A stretch of DNA of 64,000 nt, from positions 1,236,501-1,300,500 of the forward strand of contig NC_008027.1 of NCBI RefSeq assembly GCF_000026105.1, in the 5' to 3' direction. Shown here piece by piece: positions 50,131 to 58,938 of this stretch; within the stretch, counting starts at the first letter, position 1, and each line of letters starts with the position of its first letter. The position numbers and the translations under genes are program-made. Source of the DNA: Pseudomonas entomophila L48. GTDB lineage: Bacteria > Pseudomonadota > Gammaproteobacteria > Pseudomonadales > Pseudomonadaceae. The notes under the pieces are model-generated. The model saw only the letters and a program-made list of their open reading frames with translations, ran no database searches and had not been told where the DNA came from.

Positions 50131-50152
50131 CGGTCAGGAAACACCCTGACCG
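50131..50152 (-). promoter_or_regulatory. Hairpin in the leader of the cold-shock gene
   Basis: CGGTCAGG / CCTGACCG is a perfect 8-bp stem with a 6-nt loop, ending 29 bp before the start codon and about 16 nt from the ribosome-binding site. No T run follows, so it is a leader structure rather than a terminator. A temperature-responsive role is possible but unproven. Confidence 0.4.
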
Positions 50153-50428
50153 GGACTGAGCGCAAAGAGAGCAGAAAATTCAGCGATGGGCCGATGAGTA
50201 TCGTGCATCAAACTAGAGATTCTCGGTGTCACGTGCAGCACAGTGGCGCCACCTTAACCCACTTTCCACGGCCTGCCAATGGCCAAGAAGCGCTTTGGCG
50301 AAATTCGGATCGGCGGCCTGCGCAGGCCCCGTCCGGCGCGGGATGGGGCAAGGAACTTTAACCCGGGCGCCGGGACCGGTAAGATGCGCATCTCGTTTTT
50401 TACCTCGCATTCTTCAGGACACCCCGCC
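50153..50428. other. Intergenic region between csp and dcd
   Basis: This segment holds the upstream regions of two divergent genes. A GC-rich stretch near 50320-50385 carries short inverted repeats (GGCGCCGGGACCGG) but nothing I can name. No further gene was recognised. Confidence 0.35.
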
Positions 50429-50995
50429 ATGAGCATCAAATCGGACAAGTGGATTCGCCGCATGGCGCAGGAACACGGCATGATCGAACCGTTCGTCGAG
50501 CGCCAGATCCGTGGCGAGCACGACAGCCGGGTCATCTCCTTCGGTGTCTCCAGCTATGGCTACGACGTGCGTTGCGCCGACGAATTCAAGGTGTTCACCA
50601 ACATCAACTCGGCGACTGTCGATCCGAAGAACTTCGATGCCGGCAGCTTCGTCGACGTCAAGAGCGACGTGTGCATCATCCCACCGAACTCCTTCGCCCT
50701 GGCGCGCACCGTCGAGTATTTCCGCATCCCGCGCAACGTCCTGACCATCTGCCTGGGCAAGAGCACCTACGCGCGCTGCGGCATCATCGTCAACGTCACC
50801 CCGCTCGAGCCGGAGTGGGAAGGCCACGTGACCCTGGAGTTCTCCAACACCACCACGTTGCCAGCGAAAATCTACGCCAACGAAGGCGTGGCACAGATGT
50901 TGTTCCTCGAGTCCGATGAAGAATGTGAAGTTTCTTACAAGGACCGTGGAGGCAAGTACCAAGGCCAGCGCGGTGTCACCCTGCCGCGTACCTGA
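50429..50995 (+). CDS. dcd: dCTP deaminase
   Basis: A 188-residue enzyme that converts dCTP to dUTP for thymidylate synthesis. [20 protein letters not shown] is the standard start; RSPARK-region equivalents are replaced by [20 protein letters not shown], which contains the nucleotide-binding Ser/Arg and catalytic Glu region, and [14 protein letters not shown] is the C-terminal lid. CAGGA upstream supports the ATG at 50429; the frame open from 50279 is not coding. Confidence 0.95.
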   Translation: MSIKSDKWIRRMAQEHGMIEPFVERQIRGEHDSRVISFGVSSYGYDVRCADEFKVFTNINSATVDPKNFDAGSFVDVKSDVCIIPPNSFALARTVEYFRIPRNVLTICLGKSTYARCGIIVNVTPLEPEWEGHVTLEFSNTTTLPAKIYANEGVAQMLFLESDEECEVSYKDRGGKYQGQRGVTLPRT

Positions 50996-51093
50996 GCCGA
51001 CAAGCGCGGGGAATTACTTCCCCGCCTGGCACTCCAATGACAGAACCGATCCCGGCGCGCAGCACGCGTGCCGGTTCTCGTCAGGAGCAGCCC

Positions 51094-51324
51094 ATGAAAC
51101 TGGACCCCGCCATCAGCAGAAAGCTGGCCGTGCTGCAGCCGAATCAGATCGGCTTGCTCGCCTGGTCGCTTCTCGCTCACCCACCCATACCGATGCAGAT
51201 GGGTGGTGTACCGCACCAGCCCGACCCTGATACGCCTCAGCCGGCTGAACCCGGTGAGCATCCACCCATGGAACCGGGTGAGCCGACCTTGCCCGACGAA
51301 CCGCCACCGGCACCGGTGGCGTGA
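51094..51324 (+). CDS. Small proline-rich hypothetical protein
   Basis: A 76-residue protein: a short N-terminal helix (MKLDPAISRKLAVLQPNQIG) followed by a Pro/Glu-rich tail (PPMEPGEPTLPDEPPPAPVA) that is probably disordered. I do not recognise the family. AGGAG lies 7 nt before the ATG at 51094, which supports translation; the frame open from 51037 starts before that site. It lies 98 bp downstream of dcd, after a GCGGGGAA/TTCCCCGC hairpin at 51005-51024. Confidence 0.6.
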   Translation: MKLDPAISRKLAVLQPNQIGLLAWSLLAHPPIPMQMGGVPHQPDPDTPQPAEPGEHPPMEPGEPTLPDEPPPAPVA

Positions 51325-51343
51325 TCAAGGCGCCCGCGGGCTG

Positions 51344-52459
51344 TCAGTTACCCAGCAGGTAGCCGCTGCGGCATACCTGTTCACCGGCGATGTGGGCGAC
51401 CACCATGCCCGCCGTTGCCATTCGCCGTAGGCTGCGTGCGTACAGCAGGCCTGCCTGGGTGTTGTGCAGCGGCGTGATCCGATCGTTCAGTGGGTCGATG
51501 ACCTCGGCGATCAGCTGTCCGGCTTCCAGGTACTGTCCAGGCTTGGCATGGAAGACCAGCAACCCGCCCAAAGGAGTGGTCAGCGGTTCCACCGCCGCCA
51601 GTGGGGTCGCGGGGTAGCGTAGGGCCGGCAGTGGTGCGGGTTGCCCTTCGATCGCACCGCTGTGGGTGAGGAAGTCCACGATCGCCTGGCAGTCCTGGCT
51701 CGCCAGCGGGTGACTGACATCGGCCTGGCCGCGCAGTTCGATGGTCACCGAGAAACTGCCTTGGGGAATCGGGAAGCGTTTGCCGAAGCGTTGCTGCAAT
51801 TGCCACCAGACCAGGCTGAAGCACTCGTCGAACGACTGGCCGCCCGAATCGGTGGCCAGCAGGCTGGCCTGGGCGCCCAGGTAGCGCGCCAGCGGCTCGA
51901 CCTGAGGCCAGGCCTCAGGTGTGGTGTAGAGGTGCTCGACGGCTTCGAAGTCGCAATGCAGGTCGAGCACCATGTCGGCGTCGCACGCCAGGCGCTGCAG
52001 GGTGAGGCGTTGGGATTGCAGTGGGGTGTGCGCGGGGTGGGCGTCGAGGCCGCGACGCAGGTATTCGCGGATCAGTGCCACGTTATGGGCCGGGTCCTGG
52101 GTCAGGTGGGCCTCGACCTGGTCGCCGATACTGTCGGACAGGTCGACGAAGTTGCGATTGAAGTTTTCGCCGCTTTGCAGTTCGAAGCGGCCGAGGGGGG
52201 CGTCCAGCAACACCTGCTCCAGGCCCACCGGGTTGGCCACCGGCACCAGGATGATCTCGCGGCGCAGCCGCCCTTGCTGTTCGAGTTCACCCAGGCGCTG
52301 CTTGAGGTGCCAGGCGACCAGCATGCCCGGCAGTTCGTCGGCATGCAGCGAGGCCTGGATGTACACCTTGCCAGCGCCGCGTGGGCCGAAGTGGAAGCTG
52401 TGCAACTGGCGGGCGATGCCGGGGACGGGGGACAGCAGGTCGTGGGTCGAATGGTGCAT
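51344..52459 (-). CDS. Succinylglutamate desuccinylase/aspartoacylase family hydrolase
   Basis: A 371-residue zinc hydrolase of the M14/AstE-AspA type. QASLHADELPGM has the HxxE zinc motif, DLHCDFEAV the later His, and NFNRNF the substrate-binding Asn/Arg. The C-terminal part (about 290-370) is a biotinyl-like beta domain (GGLLVFHAKPGQYLEAGQLI). The substrate is probably an N-acylated amino acid or amide; it is not part of an ast operon. AGGACC upstream supports the ATG at 52457-52459. Confidence 0.85.
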   Translation of the reverse strand: MHHSTHDLLSPVPGIARQLHSFHFGPRGAGKVYIQASLHADELPGMLVAWHLKQRLGELEQQGRLRREIILVPVANPVGLEQVLLDAPLGRFELQSGENFNRNFVDLSDSIGDQVEAHLTQDPAHNVALIREYLRRGLDAHPAHTPLQSQRLTLQRLACDADMVLDLHCDFEAVEHLYTTPEAWPQVEPLARYLGAQASLLATDSGGQSFDECFSLVWWQLQQRFGKRFPIPQGSFSVTIELRGQADVSHPLASQDCQAIVDFLTHSGAIEGQPAPLPALRYPATPLAAVEPLTTPLGGLLVFHAKPGQYLEAGQLIAEVIDPLNDRITPLHNTQAGLLYARSLRRMATAGMVVAHIAGEQVCRSGYLLGN

Positions 52460-52556
52460 GGTGGTCCTGATGGAAACGGTCTGGTCCGGGATGATGGATA
52501 GAAGCACAAGTTCGTGCTCCGTGCATCATTGTCCGGCCTGGAACGCTCCGGGCGCC

Positions 52557-52609
52557 GGTTCGCCAGCAAGGCTGGCTCCTACCTGCAGGAGCCAGCCTTG
52601 CTGGCGAAA
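52557..52609. repeat. Perfect REP palindrome, inverted orientation
   Basis: Two 22-bp arms (TTCGCCAGCAAGGCTGGCTC... and its exact complement) flank a 6-nt centre ACCTGC. Here the GCTCCTAC ends face inward, opposite to the other pairs in this window. It lies 3 bp after the quiP-like stop codon. Confidence 0.88.
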
Positions 52610-52612
52610 GGT

Positions 52613-55048
52613 CTACTTGCCGGGCACCAGCGTCAAGCGCTGGCTACCGTAGGCGCGCGCGAAGTTCTGCGGTTGCAGCGGCAGGCTGGTGAAGCGCCCC
52701 TTGAACCAGGCATCCAGGCCATCACTGTAATGACGGCTCGCCGGGTTGCCGGACTGGCCGCTGCTGGTCAGCACTTGCAGCGGTTCGGCCTGGCCGAAAT
52801 CGACGATCATCCGCGCCGAGGCGGGCAGGCGGGTTTCGAAGCTGCTGCCCCAGGCATACGGGGTCAACGCCAGGGTGCTGAAGTCGCCGCCAGCGGCCAT
52901 CGGCGAGCGGGCAAGGTTGTCGCCCAGCCCCTGGTAGTTGGGCGCCGGCCAGCGGTACTGGTGCAGCTTGCCCCATTGCCACGCGCGGCGGTCGGCACCG
53001 AGCTGGGCGGTGCCCGCATCGATCGCACCTGCCAGGCTGCGAGCCAGGACAGTAGGTTTGTCTTCTTTCTGCGGCGTGCCGCGGTCATCCCAGAACGGGC
53101 TGTCGTCGCGGCCGAGCAGATGGTCGGCCTGGGCCGAGTAGGACAGCTGGGCATTGCCGACGAACGCTTGCCAGGCCGGGCCGGACTCCGGGCCAAGATC
53201 GTCGAGGAAGGTCTGGCGGGTGACCTCCTGGAGGAACAGTTCGTACAGCGCGGCATCGGCCGACACCGGGCTCAGCCGGCCATCGAAGGCCTTGAGCCGG
53301 GCCAGGGTGTCGCGGGCCTTGTCGCGCTGGGCCGCCGGCAGGGCCTCGATAGCCTGCTTGAGGGGCTGGGCCATGCCTGGGGCGTCGAACATCTGCTTGA
53401 GCTTGCCGGCCAGCGGCGTGACCTGGTCGTTCTGCAGGGCCATCAGGCTGCGGCTGTCGTGGCGGCCATTGCTGGCCAGCTGGGCCAGGCGCTCAGCGCG
53501 CTCGGGGTAGTACCAGGTGCTCGACAGCTGCATGCCATAGCCCTTCGGCAGGCTGCGCTGGTTGGCGTGGCCGATGAAGCCTGCCGGTGGGTCCTGATCG
53601 TAGGGGTGCAGCATCGCGTCGGCGTAGCCGTCCCAGTCATAGCGGCCGTCCCAGCCCGGCGAGGGCAGCAGGCCCTGGCCTTCGCGGCGGTTGGGGTAGC
53701 GGCCACTGACTTGCCAGCCGATATGCCCGGGTTCGGCGAACACGAAGTTCAGGGCGGCGGCGGCGACTTCGCGGGTGCTGTCGAAGGCGCGCTCCACGGT
53801 GGTGGCGCGGGTCAGGTCGAACAGGGCATCGAGGCTGCGGTCGTCCTTGAGCTGCGGCAAGTGCAGGGCCAGTGCCAGGCTGCCGTGGCCCGGCAGCAGG
53901 GTGCCGTGGCGGGTGTCGTACATCACCTCGCGCTGGGGGCGCTGGCCGCGCACAAAGAAGGTTTCGTTGCGCGCGCGGGCCTGCTGCCACTTGCCGTCGG
54001 CCAGGTAGCTCAGCTGGTTGCCCTGGCGGCGCACCTGTTCGAGGAACAAGTCCTGGTTATCGGCCATCACGGCGCTGCTGCTCCAGGCCAGCTTGCCGTT
54101 GTAACCGGCCAGCACGATCGGCAGACCGGGTAGCGATAGGCCGCCGACCTGGTACTTGCCGGTGTGGATCTGCACCGGGCTCAGCGCCCAGACCGCGCGG
54201 TTGTCGCTGGCCAGCAGGCTCTTGCCGCTGCGGCTGCGCTCGGGGGCGAGGGCCAGGTTGGACGAACCCGGGCTGCCCAGCAGGCCGAGGTCGGCCAGTT
54301 GCTGGCCGGCGGCGGCGAGCGAGGCCAGGCCCGGCAGTTGGCTGGCCAGGTTCAGGCCCTTGAGCTTGTCGACTTCGCTGTCGGCCAATGGCTCGTCGGG
54401 GGCGCCGGGCAGCAGCCAGGCCAGCTTGTCCGTGCCGATCTTCTGCGCGAGTGTGAGGGCCGAGAGTTCTTCCTGCAGGTTCACCGACTGGCTGAAGGCG
54501 TAGAGGCTGAAAATCAGCGCCGAGTCCTCGGGCTTCCAGTACTCCGGGCGGTAGCCGCTGCGGGCCAGCTCGGCGGGCAGCTTGTCGCGGTAGCGGAACA
54601 GGTAGGCGTTGACCCCGCGGGCATACACCTCGAAGAAGCGCTTGAGCCGCGGCGAGGCGTCGGCGTAGAGCTGCCCTGCGCTCTGCTTGAGGTTGGCGGC
54701 ACGCATCAGGCGGTCGATTTCCAGGGCATCGGGCCCGGCCAGCTCGGCCAGACGCCCCTGGGCCAGCAGGCGCATGCCGACCATTTGCCCGATGCGATCG
54801 CTGGCGTGTACGTAGCCCAGACTGAACAGCGCGTCGTGGAAGCTGCTGCTTTCGATCAGCGGGGCACCCATGTCGTTGCGACGGATCGAGACGTTCTGCG
54901 CCAGGCCCTTGAGCGGTTGCACGCCCGTGGTCGGTGGCACGCTGTCCTGGTAACCGCCCATCTGGCAGCCGGCGAGTGCAAGCATGCCGAGCAGCGCGGC
55001 GGCGGCGCCGAAGCGGGGGCGGAATGGAGGAAGGACGGCGGCGGCCAT
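52613..55048 (-). CDS. quiP: QuiP-type penicillin/N-acylhomoserine lactone acylase family protein (divergent)
   Basis: An 811-residue Ntn-hydrolase precursor. Lipoprotein signal MLALAGC gives lipidation at Cys28, so the protein is outer-membrane or periplasmic. The region after a spacer ends at GSPG, and the beta chain would start at Ser262 ([11 protein letters not shown]). QuiP homologues start SN(N/A)W here; the Asn and Trp are replaced (Ser263, Leu265). LANDPHL of the family is LASDNRA. Other QuiP features ([39 protein letters not shown]) are strong. QuiP cleaves long-chain AHL signals. Activity of this version is uncertain. AGGAG precedes the ATG. Confidence 0.83.
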   Translation of the reverse strand: MAAAVLPPFRPRFGAAAALLGMLALAGCQMGGYQDSVPPTTGVQPLKGLAQNVSIRRNDMGAPLIESSSFHDALFSLGYVHASDRIGQMVGMRLLAQGRLAELAGPDALEIDRLMRAANLKQSAGQLYADASPRLKRFFEVYARGVNAYLFRYRDKLPAELARSGYRPEYWKPEDSALIFSLYAFSQSVNLQEELSALTLAQKIGTDKLAWLLPGAPDEPLADSEVDKLKGLNLASQLPGLASLAAAGQQLADLGLLGSPGSSNLALAPERSRSGKSLLASDNRAVWALSPVQIHTGKYQVGGLSLPGLPIVLAGYNGKLAWSSSAVMADNQDLFLEQVRRQGNQLSYLADGKWQQARARNETFFVRGQRPQREVMYDTRHGTLLPGHGSLALALHLPQLKDDRSLDALFDLTRATTVERAFDSTREVAAAALNFVFAEPGHIGWQVSGRYPNRREGQGLLPSPGWDGRYDWDGYADAMLHPYDQDPPAGFIGHANQRSLPKGYGMQLSSTWYYPERAERLAQLASNGRHDSRSLMALQNDQVTPLAGKLKQMFDAPGMAQPLKQAIEALPAAQRDKARDTLARLKAFDGRLSPVSADAALYELFLQEVTRQTFLDDLGPESGPAWQAFVGNAQLSYSAQADHLLGRDDSPFWDDRGTPQKEDKPTVLARSLAGAIDAGTAQLGADRRAWQWGKLHQYRWPAPNYQGLGDNLARSPMAAGGDFSTLALTPYAWGSSFETRLPASARMIVDFGQAEPLQVLTSSGQSGNPASRHYSDGLDAWFKGRFTSLPLQPQNFARAYGSQRLTLVPGK

Positions 55049-55233
55049 GACGGGGCTCCTGCAAGGCGTGGCGGGGTTTTGAAAGGCGCTAAGGTAGTGA
55101 GCGCGCAGTCGCCGTGCAAGGTGTCGGGACGCTTTATTTACGAATGGTCGGCAGCGGCAAGCTGCGAGCGGAAAGTGGGCTGTGTGCCGACCAGTTCCTG
55201 CTGCAAGCTTGCCGCGCGAAGCGTGTTACGGCT

Positions 55234-55437
55234 TCAGGCGCCGTGGCATTTCTTGAACTTCTTCTGGCTGCCGCATGGGCAAGGGTCGTTGCGGCCGACG
55301 TCCTTCAGGGCGTTGCGCACCGGCTCCTGGTGGCCATGGTTGCAGTGTGGGCCGTGCACATGGCCGTGGTCATGATCATGGTGATGGTCGTGACCGTGGT
55401 TGCAGTCGGGGCCATGGACATGGGGTTGCTGGGTCAT
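55234..55437 (-). CDS. Small His-rich SEC-C zinc-motif protein
   Basis: A 67-residue protein: a His/Asp/Gly-rich N-terminal half ([16 protein letters not shown], with two HGPxCNHG units) that should bind metals, and a C-terminal SEC-C motif ([19 protein letters not shown]) like the zinc finger at the SecA C-terminus. A role in metal handling or SecB-type binding is possible; no function is known to me. It lies 7 bp downstream of the LEA-like gene. Confidence 0.8.
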   Translation of the reverse strand: MTQQPHVHGPDCNHGHDHHHDHDHGHVHGPHCNHGHQEPVRNALKDVGRNDPCPCGSQKKFKKCHGA

Positions 55438-55444
55438 TGCGGGA

Positions 55445-55921
55445 CTACTCCGGTATTAGATCGCCGGGGATTATCTCACCACTGCGCGACAAGTGCAGGT
55501 CCCTATGGATGAACAGGCCGGTAGCCAGGTCGCCGCGCAGGTGGTATTGCAGTGGCTGCTTGCTGCGCAGCAGCTTGGCCAGGGGCTTGAGGTGCTGCCA
55601 GAGGTTGGTGCGTGCGGTGATCTTGAAGGTGCGCCGGGCATGGCCGCCGACACTGCGCCACAGGCTGACCTCGTCCTGGGCCAGCAGCAGGTCGCCCAGG
55701 TGCACCGAATAGTCGATGGTGCGGATGAACAGGCGTTCGTCGTTGGGGTTGTCGACCTGCAGGTGGAGCACGAATTCCTGTTGGTGCAGGTGCATCCTGA
55801 CCTTCTCCACCTTGACCAGATGCACCTCGGGCTGACGCCAGGTGTCCTCGCCCCAACTGGCGCAGCCCGCCAGCCAGCCCAACAGGAGGCTGAGCGTCAG
55901 CAGGCGGGCCAGGGCGCGCAT
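55445..55921 (-). CDS. LEA type 2 (LEA14-like) lipoprotein
   Basis: A 158-residue lipoprotein with lipobox LAGC (Cys20). The mature part is a single LEA14/WHy-type beta domain ([47 protein letters not shown]), a desiccation-tolerance-related fold also frequent in Pseudomonas lipoproteins. It probably faces the periplasm. It lies between two SEC-C genes, 2 bp from the YchJ-like gene, as part of a run of leftward genes. Confidence 0.88.
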   Translation of the reverse strand: MRALARLLTLSLLLGWLAGCASWGEDTWRQPEVHLVKVEKVRMHLHQQEFVLHLQVDNPNDERLFIRTIDYSVHLGDLLLAQDEVSLWRSVGGHARRTFKITARTNLWQHLKPLAKLLRSKQPLQYHLRGDLATGLFIHRDLHLSRSGEIIPGDLIPE

Positions 55922-55923
55922 GT

Positions 55924-56400
55924 TCAGCTACCGAGATAACTGGCGCAGCACTTCTTGAACTTCTGCCCGCTGGCGCAGGGGCAGGGATCATTGCGCCCGG
56001 CGTTCAAGGGCACGGTCGGGTCGATGAAATACCAGCGCCCGGCATGCTGGACGAAGGCCGAGCGTTCGCGGTGCTGGTGATCGCCGTCGGTGTCGTGCCA
56101 GCGTGCGGTGAAGGTGACGAAGGCATGTTCGGGTTGCCCGCCGAACACCTCGGCGCTTTCCACCTCCAGCCCAAGCCAGGTGCTCTGGGCGCTCCAGGCG
56201 GCCATGCCGGCACGGTCCAGGCCGGGCTGCTGGGCGGGTAGGGTGGTGCCGACCAGATAGTCCACCAGGCCCAGCACGTAGGCGCTGTAGCGGCTGCGCA
56301 TCAGTGACTGCGCGTCCGGTGCCGGGGTCCCGGCGTGATAATGCCCGCAGCAGGCGTCGAGCAGGTTGCCAGTGCCGCAGGGGCAGACCGAGACACTCAT
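55924..56400 (-). CDS. YchJ family (UPF0225) SEC-C protein
   Basis: A 158-residue YchJ-type protein. The N-terminus [19 protein letters not shown] is a first SEC-C-like zinc motif; the middle has the NTF2-like core ([23 protein letters not shown]-type residues, GRWYFIDPT), and the C-terminus [18 protein letters not shown] is a second SEC-C motif. Function unknown. The ATG at 56398-56400 is preferred because the CPCG motif follows at once. Confidence 0.9.
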   Translation of the reverse strand: MSVSVCPCGTGNLLDACCGHYHAGTPAPDAQSLMRSRYSAYVLGLVDYLVGTTLPAQQPGLDRAGMAAWSAQSTWLGLEVESAEVFGGQPEHAFVTFTARWHDTDGDHQHRERSAFVQHAGRWYFIDPTVPLNAGRNDPCPCASGQKFKKCCASYLGS

Positions 56401-56405
56401 TTGAA

Positions 56406-56900
56406 TCACCACCAGTACTTGCCAAAGTTTTCAGGGTTGGCCCAGAACCTGGCATTGAGCCAGTCCGGGACCTGCTTGTAGTCATGCAGATCATAGGTGA
56501 ACAGGCTCAGCACCTGCTCGTCGCGTTGGAATTTTTCGCTGGCCGAGAGCGCCAGGGCGAAGAAGTCGGTGTCGTGCCAGCCGCTGGCGGCCAGGTCGGT
56601 GAGCACCGCCACCCGGCTGGCATTGAGGTTGCGGATGCCCCCCAGCAACTCCAGGCCGGCGCGCTTGGGCAGGTGTTCGAGGCAATCGACCAGCACGGCC
56701 AGGTCGAAGCGCTGCGCGGCCACTGCCGCCGGCAGCGGGCCGGGTGCCGCGACCTCGATGTGGGTGTCCGGATGCGCCGCGGCGAAGGCGTCGAGTGCCG
56801 GGAAACGCGCGCCCACCAGCAGCAGACGACGGGGCGTGAAGCGCTCGAGCAGGGCGGCCAGCGCCTGCTGGGGTGTGCGTGGAGAGAAAACCTCGGTCAT
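56406..56900 (-). CDS. DUF6231 family protein
   Basis: A 164-residue protein recognised as the DUF6231 family of Pseudomonas. It looks like a shortened methyltransferase-like Rossmann fold ([31 protein letters not shown]), without a clear SAM-binding glycine motif, so activity is doubtful. GAGGA lies 6 nt before the ATG at 56898-56900, which I prefer over the ATG at 56906 that sits directly on that ribosome-binding site. Confidence 0.75.
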   Translation of the reverse strand: MTEVFSPRTPQQALAALLERFTPRRLLLVGARFPALDAFAAAHPDTHIEVAAPGPLPAAVAAQRFDLAVLVDCLEHLPKRAGLELLGGIRNLNASRVAVLTDLAASGWHDTDFFALALSASEKFQRDEQVLSLFTYDLHDYKQVPDWLNARFWANPENFGKYWW

Positions 56901-57060
56901 TGCCATTCCTCGTTCAGATCGCTCAAGACTAGCGGCCCCAGGCGGGATGGCAAAGAGGGAGCAAGCTGTGTCGTGGCTTATTGCTGGCAGAGCGGGAAAC
57001 GGCGGTCTTTACTCCCAGAGCGTCGGTTCAGCACCGATTCCCCCTAGGAGAAGCAACAAG

Positions 57061-57753
57061 ATGAGCATAGTACGCACAGCGATACCCCTGGTTCTGCTCA
57101 CCAGTGTGTTGACTGGTTGTGCAGGTTTGCAGAAAACCGACTGGCCGAAGTGTGCTGCCGTCGGGGGCGTGGGCGGCGCGGCCCTGGGCGCCATAGAAAG
57201 CTCCAGCTGGGCTGGCTGGGGCGCCTTGCTCGGTGGTGGCCTCGCGGCCGGGTACTGCTGGGCCCATGGCGATGGCGACGAGGATGGCGATGGCGTGCCC
57301 GACAGCCGCGACAAATGCCCGGGCACGCCGCGTGGCGTGCAGGTCGACGCCAACGGCTGCCCACCAGCGCCGGCACCGGTGGTCGAAGAGGTGGTGGTAC
57401 AGAAGGAAGAAGTCATCGTCATCCGTGACGTGCGTTTCGAGTTCGATTCGGCGCGCCTGACTGCAAACGACAAGGAGCGCCTCAACACCATTGCCACACG
57501 CCTGAAGAAGGAAGCGCCGAGTGCGCGCCTGAGTGTCACCGGCCACACCGACAGTGTCGGTTCTGATAAGTACAACCAGAAACTGTCCGAAGCACGTGCT
57601 CGTTCGGTGGTCGAGTACCTGGTTGAAAGCGGGGTCCCGCGCGCCAGCTTCGTTTCGGTGGTGGGAGCAGGTGAAACCCAACCGGTCGCCGACAATGCCA
57701 CGGCCGATGGGCGTGCCATGAACCGTCGCACCGAGATCAAGATCCAGCGTTGA
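57061..57753 (+). CDS. OmpA-family lipoprotein with acidic TSP3-like repeat (copy 1)
   Basis: A 230-residue outer-membrane lipoprotein: lipobox LTGC (Cys20), a Gly/Ala-rich segment (about 35-65, GAIESSSWAGWGALLGGGLA), an acidic repeat DGDEDGDGVPDSRDKCPGTP (about 71-90) of the thrombospondin type 3/calcium-binding kind, then an OmpA C-terminal peptidoglycan-binding domain (about 120-228; TGHTDSVGSDKYNQKLSEAR, MNRRTEIKIQR). It probably tethers the outer membrane to peptidoglycan. AGGAGA precedes the ATG. A paralogue follows 89 bp later. Confidence 0.9.
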   Translation: MSIVRTAIPLVLLTSVLTGCAGLQKTDWPKCAAVGGVGGAALGAIESSSWAGWGALLGGGLAAGYCWAHGDGDEDGDGVPDSRDKCPGTPRGVQVDANGCPPAPAPVVEEVVVQKEEVIVIRDVRFEFDSARLTANDKERLNTIATRLKKEAPSARLSVTGHTDSVGSDKYNQKLSEARARSVVEYLVESGVPRASFVSVVGAGETQPVADNATADGRAMNRRTEIKIQR

Positions 57754-57842
57754 TGGCCGTGCGCCCGAGCCTTGAGAAGTGACGCGGGCGCGTCTTTACT
57801 CCTGTGTGACCGGAAGCGGCCGGTGACACAGGAGCATTCACC

Positions 57843-58562
57843 ATGCGTGTTTTGTCGAAGGCGGCGCTGCCGCTGGTGGTGGCCACGAGCCTGCTGGCAG
57901 GTTGCGCCACCCACAGCGATGGCAGCGCGCCCCTCAATCAAAGGACCTGGCCCCTCTGCAGCCTGCTGGGCGGGCTGGTCGGCGGTGGCCTGGGGGCCAT
58001 CGAGAGCTCAAGCTGGGCGGCCGGTGCCGGCGCCGCAGGGGCGATTGCCGGTGGCTTGATCTGTTACGCCCAGGACGGTGACGAGGATGGCGATGGGGTC
58101 TTCGACCGCCGCGACCGTTGCCCGGACACACCCGCCGGCACCCGGGTCGATCACATGGGTTGCCCGCTGCCGCAATACCCACCGTCGCAGCCACAACCCG
58201 AGCCCGCCGCGATATCCGAAGTGATCACCCTCGACGATCAGGGCCAGGTGCTGTTCGCCTTCAACTCCGACAGGCTTGAGGCCGGTGCCCAGGAACGCTT
58301 GCACAACTTGCTGCCCAAACTCAACGACCCTTCGGTGCTCAGCATCAAGGTCATCGGTCACACCGACAGCGTTGGCTCCGACAGTTACAACCAAGGGTTG
58401 TCCGAGCGCCGCGCCAGCAGCGTCGCCGAATACCTGATCAGCCAGGGGCTGGCGCCGGAGAAGGTGACCAGCCAGGGCCGTGGCGAGAGTGAACCGGTGG
58501 CCGACAATGACACCGAAGAAGGCCGGGCGCACAACCGACGGGTGGAGCTGCACCTCAACTGA
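57843..58562 (+). CDS. OmpA-family lipoprotein with acidic TSP3-like repeat (copy 2)
   Basis: A 239-residue paralogue of the preceding gene: lipobox LAGC (Cys21), glycine-rich segment with the same GAIESSSWA motif, acidic repeat DGDEDGDGVFDRRDRCPDTP, and an OmpA domain (GHTDSVGSDSYNQGLSERRA, HNRRVELHLN). Domain order is identical but sequence identity is only moderate, so the duplication is old. Shared motifs point to a common partner or cell-surface role. The gap between the copies is 89 bp without a terminator. Confidence 0.9.
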   Translation: MRVLSKAALPLVVATSLLAGCATHSDGSAPLNQRTWPLCSLLGGLVGGGLGAIESSSWAAGAGAAGAIAGGLICYAQDGDEDGDGVFDRRDRCPDTPAGTRVDHMGCPLPQYPPSQPQPEPAAISEVITLDDQGQVLFAFNSDRLEAGAQERLHNLLPKLNDPSVLSIKVIGHTDSVGSDSYNQGLSERRASSVAEYLISQGLAPEKVTSQGRGESEPVADNDTEEGRAHNRRVELHLN

Positions 58563-58662
58563 ACCCCTCTGGCGCGTTGCCTGGCGTTAGGGGTACTGTT
58601 GCCGTCGCGGCCCGCTCGACCGGGCCGCTTCGACATAACAACAAATCGATCGGGGGCGGGGT

Positions 58663-58938
58663 ATGAAGTTCATCCTGGGCCTGGGCAAGGCTCTGACGGT
58701 GGTGTTCTGGTGGGTGGTGCTGGTCAATCTGTTCATGCCGCAGCCGTTGCCGCTCAATCTTCTCATCAATGCCGCAGGCATCTTCCTGCTGACGCTGCAT
58801 GTGCTCGAAATTCTCTTCTTCAACGGTAGCTTGCGCGGGCGCAGCCATCGTTGGTTCGACCGGCTGCAGATCCTGCTGACCGGTATTTTCCATGTCATGT
58901 CCATTCCCAGGCCGCAGGAGGCGCCGAGCCATGCGTAA
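58663..58938 (+). CDS. DUF1145 membrane protein
   Basis: A 91-residue protein with two or three hydrophobic segments (LGKALTVVFWWVVLVNLFMP, LLINAAGIFLLTLHVLEILF, and a weaker one near the end). It matches DUF1145; function unknown. Its 3' end overlaps the start of the collagen-like gene by 8 bp, so the two are cotranslated. Confidence 0.85.
   Translation: MKFILGLGKALTVVFWWVVLVNLFMPQPLPLNLLINAAGIFLLTLHVLEILFFNGSLRGRSHRWFDRLQILLTGIFHVMSIPRPQEAPSHA

Noticed and set aside
52514..54133. Long plus-strand frame opposite the quiP-like gene
   Set aside because: Shadow frame, Ala/Gly/Val-rich, no recognisable domain.
57061..58562. The OmpA pair considered as flagellar MotB/MotY or TolPal (Pal) components
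   Set aside because: The acidic TSP3-like repeat and glycine-rich segment do not occur in Pal or MotY; no tol or mot genes adjoin.
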